Below are positions 1 through 10,456 of a stretch of 64,000 nt of DNA, piece after piece (positions within the stretch are counted from its first letter, which is position 1; the number at the start of each line of letters is the position of its first letter). The translations under genes and the position numbers were made by a program. The stretch lies in contig JABYQQ010000015.1 of assembly GCA_022605405.1 (NCBI GenBank), forward strand, positions 1,265,148 to 1,329,147, written 5' to 3'. The notes under the pieces were generated by a model, which ran no database searches, was not told the DNA's origin, and worked only from the letters and a program-made list of their open reading frames with translations. The stretch comes from Earliella scabrosa. Its lineage: Eukaryota > Basidiomycota > Agaricomycetes > Polyporales > Polyporaceae.

Positions 1-3000
1 CCTGCCCCCCTACGATCTCCGCGACATAGTCAAGATGCCGGAGCTGGAATGCTGGGTTCGCTCGATTTGGGCCCGTTGCGCTCCCGGATTCGCAGGAGGC
101 GGAGGAGACGGTGACGGCAACGACAACGATTATGGCAACGCAGCGGTTGGCGCCTGTCTGTCAAGCTGTAACTCGACACCCAGGACTCAGGAGCGCTGGG
201 ATATCTGGTCTCGTCTCGCTGTCCCGTCTCGTCTCGTGTCGTTGCGATCCGTGCCTGCGGTGTCGAGCTGAAACGTCTCGGCTTGCCTTCTGCTGTTCTA
301 CGGTACCACGACCCGCAGGCTCAGGCTGTAGGGTGAGGAGGAAGCAGCACGGACGGACTGCGCGGGATGCAGCCCCTGCGGCAGCTCATCAACACATCAA
401 CAGCTGGCCTCTACGCAACGGACGACTCAGAACGGAGGACGAGCTTCGCTTCGACCCTCTCGAGTCCCCAGGGAAGCATCAGCAGACACAAGGCGTGCGT
501 CTCTCTTGCCGCAGCTTACGATCCCATCAGGCGTAGGTCTCAGCTCATATTGAAGTTATAATTGAACAACTCAGAGATGCTGGAGCCTGAACTGTGAGCA
601 GTCATGTCCATGTCGCGAGGTCACGAGATGTTGTGTTGACGCACCACGCAGGGAAGCGAGAAGCACGCTACCAAAATGACATCCAACTGCCTATCCCTGC
701 CACCCGAGTCCTGACCCTGGCATGTACGCCAAACTCTGAGATGCGAGATGCGCGAAGATGATGCAGAAGCTTCGCGGCAGCAGCACGACCCCCTTTTTCA
801 AATGAAGCAGGAGAGATCATCCACCCCGCGCACTCGGCTCGACTCGCGATCCTGCTGGGATCTGCAGCGGGTGTCCGGGCGCTGATCCTGGCACTGGGAA
901 GCTGTTGCGTCTCCGAATAAGGACGGGTCACAGCCTCTTGAGTGTCCAAGTTGCCATACTGACTACCATAGCTAACGCGGGAGGTCGCACGGCGTCGGGC
1001 CTTGTACCGTTCCGCGTCGCGCCGGCGCGCTTCACTGTGGAGGAGGGACCGACTATGCCTATTGCATCCAATAACAACCTTAACGAGGGCTGGAACTGGA
1101 ATCTAGCTTTAAACAAGAAAGGGTGGGGTCGGAGCTCGTCGAATGCGGTACGTGCGCTCACGACACGTCGTCCAGCAAGGCTCATCATCTTTAGGCTCAA
1201 GTTGCTGAAACGGGCGTGCACGGTCGTCGTGCTATGCACACCACCTAGACGAGGAGCCCGGTAAGTCGGTCTTTCTGCCCGACATGCGTCGTGAAGCAAT
1301 GATCTGCTCGTCCTTTCGCTTCAGGTCTTTCCGCGCCATGATCGTCGTGGCGGCACGTCGAGACTCTGGGAGTCGTCCATCAGGCTGAAACGCGCGCCAT
1401 AACGACACGTCTAGGTACGATGTCCAATATGTCTGCTTCAACCGTGCCGCTAGACTCGTCGCGCTTCACCCACCCTTACACTAAGTATGTACCCTTCCGA
1501 GCGCGACGCATGGAGGCCCACGTCGTGTGGTCAAGGTACGTGCGGTTGGCAAGCACGAGCAATGTCGCGTGGGCCGTCAGCTGGCCCCGCAAGATCGTGG
1601 CGCGCGATGATGCGCACGCGAGCATCAGCAGCCTGGGCGGAGAGCGAGCGTCGGGGACTGCCATATCGAGCGATCGCGGCCTGCTCTCCGTCCTTGCTCG
1701 CCCACTTTGGTGCCCCCGCGCCCTCGAGAACCGGTCACGGGCGTTGTGAAGCGGAGGCGGAGTGGAGCATCTGCCATTATGAGAGGGACGGGATCGGTAG
1801 TGGTCAGATGCCATCTCGCGCTGCCATCTCGACACGCTCTAGCTAGCCGAGTAGTAACCGAGGGCCCGATCGTCGTACTGCACGTTTTGGGACGCGGTGG
1901 CGGAGGACCGGAGCGCTCTACATATTTGGGTGGGCGCGCTGGGCAGGGCGCGAAGAGGGCGGCCCTGCCCAGAGTGGACTGCGTCGGCACGAGACACTGT
2001 CGGTCTGGGCGGATCCAGGTGAGTGACCCTTCACCCAATGAGAAGAAGGCGTCTGTGACTGATGATGAACGTCCGAGTGACTCATTGAGATCAGGCTCCG
2101 TGAGGCTATTTTCGCTGTTTAGATATCGCGTACGATGTTGACAGTCGGGAGTTTACTAAGGTGGAATAACGGTTGGCGGTAAGTGACGTATGTGTCCGTT
2201 CAGCTGTAGAGCAATTCCTATTCTACACACTTACTTATGTTGTAGGGCGCACAATGTATGGTGCATGTAGGATACCAATGCGGCCAAAGGTGAGTTACTT
2301 GGCTTGGACTTCATCGCTCGCCTGTGAATTTAGATCGAGATACTGATACAGCTGCTAATGTGACGCCTTCCGAAGTAACAAGTCAACCGTCCACCCTTCG
2401 CCGCCGCGCAATCCTTAGCATTGGTGTTCAGTCGTCCGCGACATATAGTAGGTGTCGAGGTCTGCCTTCGACAGCCACAGGCTTGCCGTGACGTCAGCAC
2501 CGATGAATCATCGGTGAGTTTGTCCGGACATCGTGCGCGAGTTGAACAAGACACAACTGACTTGTTGACCTTCTCTCGTCCTCTCCTTCTATAGACATCA
2601 ACATGCGCCCAATAGTCTGTATGTTCGTATGTCGCCTTCTCTATCGCTTCGCGCTCCTGCTCGCAGAACTGTTCCGTCGAACGAGCGATAACTGCGGTCC
2701 CACAGCACAACAGCGCCCACGGTGATCGAATCTCAAGCTGTCCGCTTCGGGGCTCTTCTCTATTTCTATGTCGTTCCATCGAAGGCGCCCTCGCTGCTTA
2801 TCATTGACGGAGAGAGTATACGCGGCCATACGCGGGCGATCACTTGCAGCACGGTGATGGGTGTGATCGGCGAGCGAGCGAGGCACTCGCCGCTGCTCCG
2901 TCCTCCGGAGCTGCTAGTGAGATTTCGCACTCGGACGAGCTCGGGTAAGTTACTTATCTCCTTGGTCTTCCAAGTCCGCACGATCTAACCTATGCCCTGT

Positions 3001-3843
3001 TGTACAGCGAGATCACCCCCATCCTCCTGCAGAGTCCGGACGGCCTCGTCCTCCTCAGAATAGAGACCGAAAGGCCCGAGAACTGGCCCGAGACCGAGGA
3101 GAACGAACCAGAGCGGCTCGCCGGCTGATAGATGAGATGCCGTACGTCCGTCTCGCCTCGACTCCCCTTCTCGTAATCCCTGAATAGCGACAGCCGGTAA
3201 ATGCATAGTCAGGAATGTGAGAGCGTGCGAGGACGGTTTACCTCACCTTGCCTACAGGCCTTGACGTGGAGCGAGTAATGTTTGATTGCCGGCGCCCTGC
3301 AAGTCCCTCACAATGATGTACGTGGCCTGCGAAAGCTTTCAACGGTTGGCAGATTCGGAAGTCAGAAGGGCTGCGTGAAGCTCCGCCGATGATATCGAAG
3401 CTGTCCGTCCCTGCGAAAGAGACGACATGTTCCCCAGGAACTTCAAGCTAGAACAAGTTGTCCCCACGACCGAGTCTTGGCAGCCTGCAGGCGACGACGA
3501 GCCTCAATAGCCTCCCTCGGCCAGGACGGTGACGCGGCAATCGTACGGATGCGGCACGGAGGGTTGGACTGGGCGGAATCTCTCCGCGCGAGTTGTACCG
3601 TGAACGCCGATGTCGACCTCATACAATTGTCCAATGGTGCTATACACGAGTGGGAGAAGAGGATGAGTACTATTCCTGGGCCTGAGATATTACAATACTG
3701 GACGGACGGGCGTACTGCACCTCTGCTGAGCTGTGTCCGAGTCTGCATTTCTACAGCTGACGCAGCAGTACTTCGGAGGTTTAATCGCCGTGAACGTATA
3801 CAAGAAACCAAAACAATGAAGCAGCAATACAGAAGGACGTTTA
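1..3843. other. Unassigned region without a defensible gene
   Basis: No reading frame here shows a recognisable domain or a convincing exon chain. The only protein-like stretch is at the left edge, where the frame from base 2 reads through a Gly/Asp/Asn-rich segment to a stop near 271; it could be the last exon of a gene lying mostly outside the window. Overlapping frames on both strands between 900 and 2140 are typical of GC-rich non-coding DNA and have no family signature. Splice-like motifs occur, for instance GTGAGT at about 2020, but they do not join into a coherent protein. Confidence 0.5.
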
Positions 3844-6282
3844 CTACGCATTACGGTCAAAGTCAGGTACCCAATGACGAAGCCGGCGGATACACACAGT
3901 CCCGTCCCGCGCACCCGACGCCAATACCTCCCCATCCGCAGAGAACGCCACGTGAGAGACACAGTCATCGTGCTCAGAGAATGTGGCAATGCATGCACCG
4001 TCTCTGACCCGCCATACGCGTACAGTACCGTCCTCCGAAGCGGTCGCAATGTGCTGACCATCCGGCGAGAAGGCTGCGTCGAAGAGCCGCTCGTGCGGGG
4101 AATGCCCTTTGAAAAGCGTGAACGACTGGGGCTCTGCTGCAAAATACCATAGTTGAGGTGTGGACGCGAATAGAGGGGTGACGAGGAGCGCGTCGGAAGC
4201 TGGTGAGAACGTGAGGCGAAGCTCTTCCCCGATGGCCCCTGTGTGCAGGACCCGCGGGAAGAGTCCAGGACCGTTGACATCGATCTCGGTGTCACCCCCG
4301 CCCCGTCGGAAAGTGTACACGCGTATGATTTGTACGATGCCATTTTCAGAGATCGCACCGACGAGTGCGACGTCCCTGCTCTGATCCCCGGATGTGAATG
4401 TAAGTGCACGGGTAACATAGGGCGGCCTCACTACGCTCCCGTAGTAACGTGGCGTCCATAAACTCCAAACATGACATCCACTGGACGGACCGCTAGCGAG
4501 GAGCCATCTCCCATCTGGAGAAATGGCGACCAGGTCGAAAGGGAGTGCTGTTTGAGTACCACCCGGGAGCCTTTGCATTTCGATGTGCGTCCGCGGATCC
4601 CAGATACGGACCCCATCGTCCGACACCGACGCGAACTTCATACCGTCACGCGACCAGGCGCAGGCATTCACCCTGTCTGTGTGACCGCGCAGGACGTTGA
4701 CGCTAAGTCGAGTATCTGTTGTAGGCCACAGGTGGATGTCCTCGTCGGATCCGATCGATGCGATAAGACGGCTGTCTGGCGAAAACTCCAGGACCCGCAC
4801 TACTCCGTTCTTGCTCCGCCATTGACGGACCAGCGCACTTGAACGGGCATCCCAGAGCATGAGTTGGCCGTCTTGACCCGCGGTTGCAACCAACCGGCTG
4901 TCTGGGGAGAAGGCGAGAGAGGTGATTGCGTCGTCGTGCCCGACAAGTCCGTGTTCGGCTGCGAGAATGTCAGCTAATATCCGACTCGGAAGTGGTATAC
5001 GCACCCTGACTGGATCGCAGCTCGACCTTCAGCCTATCCTGACCGTAGAGCGTCGGAAAGCTGTCTGAGAGTGTGCGTGTCCAGAATAGGAGATTGCTCC
5101 GCTTCCCGCCGATGATGACGCATGTTAACGCAGTCGCTTGCGTGCGCAGTACGGCCCGATCTACAGCAAGGCATCTCGCGCGGACCTCGTCGTTCTGCAG
5201 CTCCTGGCCCAGTCTATATGGAAAGTTGTGATAGTCGAACTCTAGCGATAGCAACCCGCTCCCGGTGAGGCTGACGACTTGTAGAGAAGAGACTACGAGG
5301 TCGAGGAACAACTTCAAGTCCCCGAATCGTCCTGTGAACTTGTATCGCAGAGTGACAGATTGCAGACACTGCGCGTTGACTAAGTGTGTAGCTGTTGCAA
5401 GCATCAGTTGCTGGGAAACATCTACTCGAACAGTACCGTAGCCTCGCAGATACTCACCAAGAGCGGTGCCATCGTACGGTAGCTCATCGACCTCAAGGGT
5501 CAATTGTGTTAACCTCAAGTGAGTCACCGCGAGAAGTAACTCGAGTGCTGAAGGGTCTGTATCGATCAACTGTACATCAGGTCAGGTTCACCCCATTCAG
5601 TCAGTCTGAATGTATAACTCACTGAGAGCTTCGAGAGGCGCGTCCGGCTTGACAGCCGGCCCCGGGTGAAGTACTCGGCAGCGGGCGGGAACGATTCCCT
5701 CCACAGAAACCGTACTTCCTGGCATGCGAGTTCTTGGAGTCCAGGAACAGCCGCAAGCAGCCGCTTAAGTTCCGCGCAAGAGGATAAAGTCATTGATACA
5801 ATGCGCACACTGCGCAGAGAGCAGTACGCCTTGAGACATGCGATGGTCGCAGGTCGAAACGAGAGATAGACCTTGCGTGTCATAGCTATCGGGACAACAG
5901 AGTCACGGTGTTGGAGGCGGAAGACAGAAGTACCGTCAAACTCCCATCGCTGGACGTTCGGCAGCCTGTGCAGAAGTACGACGGGGGCGGTGTCTAACAT
6001 GGATAGTTGAGTATATCTGGTGGGAGATAGGATGACGATGCGAACGAGGATGCGAAGATGGGCCGTGCCATCGAGCATTCTGCATATCGTGGTGAGCTCG
6101 CGTTGGTTCCGAAGACGGACGGTACGCAAGAGGTAGAGCCGGACGCGAGGCAACCAGGTAGAACAGACCAGTGAGCAGTTGAGTAGCGATAGACGATCGT
6201 CTTGAAGCGAGTCGATGATGGCCTCCTGGATCTCAACGGGGACGGTCTTCATTGGCATGGTCGTGGTCATGGGCGCGTTCAT
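3844..6282 (-). CDS. F-box / LRR-like / WD40 fusion protein (779 aa, 3 exons)
   Basis: Minus-strand gene. Exons are 6282-5623, 5569-5005 and 4958-3844; the introns are 53 nt (5622-5570, GTGAGT...TACAG, phase 0) and 46 nt (5004-4959, GTGCGT...CTGAC...GCAG, phase 1). Together they give an intact 779-residue protein. Residues about 13-55 form an F-box (VPVEIQEAIIDSL, then the NCSLVCSTWLP core), which in this family binds Skp1 in an SCF ubiquitin ligase. Residues about 60-405 are Leu-rich and LRR-like, typical of basidiomycete F-box proteins. From about residue 409 to the end there are seven to eight WD40 repeats with clear SPDSRL/ASxxxDGxxxLW signatures, expected to form a propeller that binds substrate. 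Cdc4- and Met30-type proteins have the F-box closer to the propeller; here about 350 residues intervene. The substrate is unknown. The gene is transcribed divergently from the F-box gene at 6747. Confidence 0.85.
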
Positions 6283-6746
6283 GGTCGTTGGCTCCAGAGA
6301 GCTAGCGTCGCTTTGGCTTGTTACTCTTCGGAGGCCATGAGGACAGCCTAAGCAGCCCCGCGAGTCGGTTGATGCATCGATGGTGTATCGGTAAGTAGGG
6401 ACCGTGGGAAGGTTGGTACCATCGTTGGTGTTTCGGCGCCTACCGAACGTTTGCCCACCGATCTCTCATTCCTATCCTTCGCGCGACACGCCCTCCAGTG
6501 GGCCTGACTTTTTGCTCATTTGAACCTGTTCAGGCCGAGTTTCTGTACGTCAGGTAGTGTAGATCAATCAGGCGCGATCGCCTCCGATCTATACATCAGT
6601 TGTAAGTATCGCAAGTACTAGGACTCCAGTGGCTAACGCGTAGACATTCGAACTTCGTGATTCCAGTTAGTCAGATGCTCACACAGACTATATGTTCCTA
6701 GGTTAATTGAAGCTGCACTTATATACGCCGGGAAAGTGTCACTGTC
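6283..6746. promoter_or_regulatory. Shared 464-bp divergent intergenic region
   Basis: This region separates two F-box genes transcribed away from each other (start codons at 6282 on the minus strand and 6747 on the plus strand). It must hold both core promoters unless there are distant 5' exons. Sequence around 6660-6725 is locally AT-richer (ATATACGCC just before the plus-strand start), but I see no convincing TATA box or repeated operator. Confidence 0.4.
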
Positions 6747-8384
6747 ATGTCCGGTCCCCGCCTTACATGGGACATTCTCCGCGAAGTCGCTTTCGTTGCA
6801 CCTCGCCAGACCTGCGCAACGCTCATGTGCACCTGTCATTTCTTCTACCATGAAGCTGCGATATCTGCTCTACAAGACGAAGTGGAGCTCAGCAGCCAAA
6901 CACGCATCGACCGATTCCTCCTCTTCCTGCAGGCAGGGAGCAATCCTCGCTTTCCACACGTCCGCAACGTCAACATTCAGATAGGCCCCAACGCAACCTT
7001 CCTAGACCTCGAGGCTATGGATAGACTAGTGCGAGCGTTTCCGCTCATGACCGGCATTGTTACCCTCAGCCTAGGAAATACGCAGAAAATGCTGGAGACA
7101 TGGCCCGCATTCGGAGAAGCCCTGGCCGCCCTCACTTCGCTCCGTAGAATGAAGATATGTGGAGGAGGCCCACGAACGGCCCAGCTGCTGTCCTCCCAGT
7201 CGTCAGGCTTGACCACCGACCGTCTAATTGCTCTCGAGGTTGACTGGGCACGCGAGTATGAAGACGAGGATGATGTCGCCGGCCACTTCTTCCAAACGGA
7301 ACTCACGTCGGACGCGTGGCGTTCCATGCACCCCGTTCCGTTCCTGAGCAAGTGGACATCGACTCTCGAGGAGCTCTCCTGCAAGTGCTGGCACACATAC
7401 CCTGATGCGCAGCCGCTCTCCCTCTTCACCGAAGTGTATCCGAAGATGCGCAAGCTGCAAATCGAGTACGATTATCACCTTGTCGCTGCTCACTACATCC
7501 GAGCGTTCCCGAACCTCGTCTCTCTCCACCTGTGGACCGGCCACACCGCGGTCATCCCCGATGTCCAGAACAATGCTGCGGCCGAGCGGATTGACGCACT
7601 CCGGGACGAGAACATGCAGATGCAGCATAGGCTCGGACTAGACAGCCTTACATCATACTGGCAGCACCTCGATGAATACACCGGATCGCTGACCCACCTC
7701 TACATCCTCGGCCTCACCTGTCGTATCTGCGCCATGAGGTTCGACGAGGCAGTGTCCGAGGCGCATCTTCCGCTACTCTTGGCCGTGCTCTCGCACGCAC
7801 AGCCGGTCCATCTCAAGATCCATGGGTGGGCAGCCCTTCTCGACCACCCCACACATAGGCTCGCATGGGTCCTCCAGCAGGCTGACTGCGCTAGGCGGCT
7901 CGAAAGCTTGGCCATTCACCTCACGCTTCACAGCCTCAACAAACGCGATATGGACGTTGCTCTCAGATTCGTGAGTGCCGGTCCATTCTCTGAGTATCGT
8001 TCGTTGACCATCTCCGTGGTGTGCTTCCGTTGGCGGTCTCTTGTCCTACATCAGGACGAGCTGGCCACAATGCTGGCAGGTATACCAGGACCACTTCGCC
8101 GTCTGCGACTACGCGTCACCGGACACGTTAGTCACTTGAGCCGGCCTTCGCGCTCCAAGACGCCCCCGCAACTAGGGGTCTTACTCTCTCAAGTCGACGC
8201 CCAAGCATATGTCCAGAAACTTGTAAAGGCTATTCCGACGCTCACGGATGTGGTGATAGTCATTGACGGTCGTTGGGTCGATCGGCATGGGGGTACGTTC
8301 AGGAGGACGGATGGCGACGAACCGGACTGGATGAAGGGCGTGTTAGATCCTACAATGTATGAGGTGGACCGCTTGTCGAGGTGA
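6747..8384 (+). CDS. F-box protein, LRR-like, main exon 545 aa
   Basis: A single open frame of 545 codons begins with ATG at 6747. Residues about 5-45 match an F-box-like start (PRLTWDILREVAFVAP, then TCHFFYHEAA), and the rest is a Leu-rich region with repeated short motifs such as FPNLVSLHLW and LESLAIHL, as in fungal F-box/LRR substrate receptors of SCF ligases. The family is supported by pattern only; no substrate can be named. The printed end is the in-frame TGA at 8382-8384. A good donor (GTGAGC at 8381), a CTGAC branch site and an acceptor (CCAG at 8463) directly follow, and bases 8464-8646 read as a protein-like stretch ending DDQE and TGA. That suggests a C-terminal exon, but the phases do not match simply, so its inclusion is left open. 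Confidence 0.75.
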   Translation: MSGPRLTWDILREVAFVAPRQTCATLMCTCHFFYHEAAISALQDEVELSSQTRIDRFLLFLQAGSNPRFPHVRNVNIQIGPNATFLDLEAMDRLVRAFPLMTGIVTLSLGNTQKMLETWPAFGEALAALTSLRRMKICGGGPRTAQLLSSQSSGLTTDRLIALEVDWAREYEDEDDVAGHFFQTELTSDAWRSMHPVPFLSKWTSTLEELSCKCWHTYPDAQPLSLFTEVYPKMRKLQIEYDYHLVAAHYIRAFPNLVSLHLWTGHTAVIPDVQNNAAAERIDALRDENMQMQHRLGLDSLTSYWQHLDEYTGSLTHLYILGLTCRICAMRFDEAVSEAHLPLLLAVLSHAQPVHLKIHGWAALLDHPTHRLAWVLQQADCARRLESLAIHLTLHSLNKRDMDVALRFVSAGPFSEYRSLTISVVCFRWRSLVLHQDELATMLAGIPGPLRRLRLRVTGHVSHLSRPSRSKTPPQLGVLLSQVDAQAYVQKLVKAIPTLTDVVIVIDGRWVDRHGGTFRRTDGDEPDWMKGVLDPTMYEVDRLSR

Positions 8385-8463
8385 GCGGCCGCCGGCGGTG
8401 GAGTGCGTCTATTCTTGACCTTATGTGCTCCTGAACGTGAAGCTGACCTAAAATCATGTCCAG

Positions 8464-8646
8464 GACCAGTCTGTCGCGCATCTCAACAGTCTCGCCGCCT
8501 CTGAATTCCGAGACTGTCATGGTATGCTCTTGCTGCCTGCTGATGACATTCCTGCTGACTCGCACCTCTCGCTCTACATCCGGCAGGACGCTATCGCCGC
8601 CTTGCATACCGTTTCGCCGCCTCCGCCGCCGGATGATCAGGAGTGA
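8464..8646 (+). other. Probable C-terminal exon of the preceding F-box gene
   Basis: The frame starting GAC at 8464 is open for 60 codons and ends in TGA at 8644-8646, with a helical-looking stretch, a run of five prolines and an acidic tail. It follows a canonical acceptor (CTGAC at about 8443, CCAG at 8461-8463). Joined to the strong donor at 8381 the upstream exon ends in phase 2, whereas this frame needs phase 0. A weaker donor, GTGGAC at 8364, would give phase 0. An alternative in the other frame, with a further intron from 8521 (GTATGC) to about 8583, also reaches the same last 19 codons. Transcript reads would settle it. Confidence 0.4.
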
Positions 8647-9107
8647 AGCTTCCTTCCTTGCTTTTGTGCTCGTCAAGATGACAAGCTAGTACCGACGGGA
8701 CGGCTGCGTGCAGTGTAGAGAGTCCGAGTTTCCACGGCCGACCAATGGTGATGCAGATGTTTAGCTGGGATGGGGTGCGACCTCAATGGACTCGGATGTG
8801 TATGAGCCGTCGTCAATGTCATTGGTCAGTCAAGACCTCCGTGATTGGGACGCATCCCGTGCTAGCGGCAACCTGGTGAGACGGAGAGGATATCGTGTCG
8901 AGTCATCGCCTTCACACGACGTGGCAGATCCATCCGGACGTACCGCAGCTTGCCACGACTGCATTCTCAGTGCTGACTCCCGCTGACTCGTACGGCGTCT
9001 TAGGACTTGCAAGCAGTCGTTCCACTCTACTGTACTGTATATAACCCATAGCTTGCTACGTGCAACCTACCGATCATACCGAAGACACAACGTACAACTG
9101 ACAGAAG
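8647..9107. other. Intergenic region upstream of the phosphatase
   Basis: I see no gene here. The right-hand part carries the promoter of the phosphatase gene, including a TATA-like box. A 66-codon frame at 8786-8986 has no recognisable feature and is treated as chance. Confidence 0.5.
9038..9044 (+). promoter_or_regulatory. TATA-box-like element (TATATAA) of the phosphatase gene
   Basis: TATATAA lies 64 bases before the phosphatase ATG at 9108, a plausible core-promoter distance for a fungal gene with a short 5' leader. This is a sequence match only. Confidence 0.45.
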
Positions 9108-10325
9108 ATGACGTCCGCACCAGAGTCAAACCTCCCGCCCTTCCTGGTCGGCGACCCGCAGATAGTTGCCGCAACACTCGCTGCGCCGCCCTTCGTCTCC
9201 GTCGACGGCATCTGCAACATCCGCGACTTCGGCGCGTCGTACGCCTCCTCCGTCTCCTCATCCAACGGCGCGTCCGCCCACATCAAGCCACTGCACCTCT
9301 TCCGATCCGCGGAGCCATCGCGCATCACGGAGAAGGGCATAGAACAGCTCAAGGCTCTCGGCATTCGGAAGGTGTTCGATCTGCGGGTCGAAGATGAGAT
9401 CGCCCGGTACGGGACAGCGATGCGGGATGTTGAGGGGGTGCAGTTTGTGAGGGTGCCGGTTGTGGGCGAGAAAATGGGCCCGATAGAGATCATCGCGAAG
9501 TGAGTTTAAGTTCAGGTTGGCTCGTGTCACAGGTATTCGGGGTGACGAGCAGCTGACGGGTCGCGGCGCGTAGGTTGAAGGAGTTCGCAGAAGACGAGAC
9601 GGAGGTGAGTGACGCAGTTAACGATGCGTCACGGGAAGGGGTGCTAATCTTCAAGCGCGACGTGACAGGCTTTCGTGAGGATGTACATCCGCATGCTCAC
9701 CGTCGGCGGACACGCGGTGGAGAAGGTCCTAGTCCACTTGCGCGACAACGCCGACGAGCCATGTCTCATACATTGCACCGGTGCGTCCTTCGCGCTGGGA
9801 TCCCCGCATCCTGCGGGCGGCTCGACACTGACGCGTTGGCGTGTCATCCAGCCGGGAAGGATCGCTCGGGTGTCCTCGCCGCTGTGATCCTCATGGTCAG
9901 TCCAACCATCAATACACCTGCAGAGCTTGGCATCTGACCTCGCAGTCGACGACTCCTCCATCGCACAGCTCCTGGGCGCACGCGACGAGGACATCGCAGC
10001 TGACTACGCACTGACGACGATCGGACTACAGCCCCTCGTGCCGCTGCTCGCAGCCCGCTTCGCGAAGGAGGAGGCGTGGCGGAACAACCCGCAGGGCGCG
10101 TTGAATCTGGGAGCAGCGAAGTGAGTGCATGAGCAGAAGCGCGGCCGCGCTCGCGGAACTGACGCGCGATTGGATCGTTGTTGCAGGGCGGAGACGATGC
10201 AGGCCGTGCTGGACGCGATCGGGACCGAGTTTGGAGGGGTGGAGGGGTACTTGAAGCGGTACACGTCGTTGAGGGAGGACGATTTCGCGCATATTCGGAA
10301 GAACTTGATTGAGAACGGGTTGTAG
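9108..10325 (+). CDS. Tyrosine/dual-specificity phosphatase of the Y_phosphatase3 type (289 aa, 6 exons)
   Basis: Exons are 9108-9499, 9574-9604, 9669-9780, 9852-9895, 9969-10120 and 10187-10325; introns are 64-74 nt and all phases agree. The 289-residue product starts with a domain typical of fungal tyrosine phosphatases related to bacterial IphP/MptpB: VDGICNIRDFG, then LFRSAEPSRIT and the KVFDLR strand. The catalytic P-loop is IHCTAGKDRSG, an HCx5R motif whose Cys forms the phosphocysteine intermediate and whose Arg binds phosphate. A DEDIAADYALT helix follows, as is usual in the family. The P-loop is split by a phase-1 intron after HCT. The exon 4/5 junction was placed at 9968 rather than at the nearer AG because only that keeps frame and joins VILM to LLGARDEDI. 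There is no signal peptide or membrane segment, so a soluble cytosolic enzyme is expected. The physiological substrate is unknown. Confidence 0.9.
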
Positions 10326-10456
10326 GGCAGTCGCATTGGTCTGAGGGGCCAGTAGGGATACTTGGATGTGGTCTCGTCTGACAATCGCCATATGAACTTG
10401 TGTATTCTATCCGAGCCGTATGAGAAACAGAGAGCGAGACGGTGCTAGCGAAGATG
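10326..10456. other. Short convergent intergenic gap (131 bp)
   Basis: The phosphatase (+) and the next F-box gene (-) end only 131 bases apart in convergent orientation, so their 3' UTRs probably overlap as antisense transcripts. No terminator-like structure is evident. Confidence 0.5.

Noticed and set aside
3690..4418. 242-codon minus-strand frame overlapping the WD40 gene
   Set aside because: It lies out of frame inside the exon that encodes clear WD40 repeats and extends past its stop without any domain of its own.
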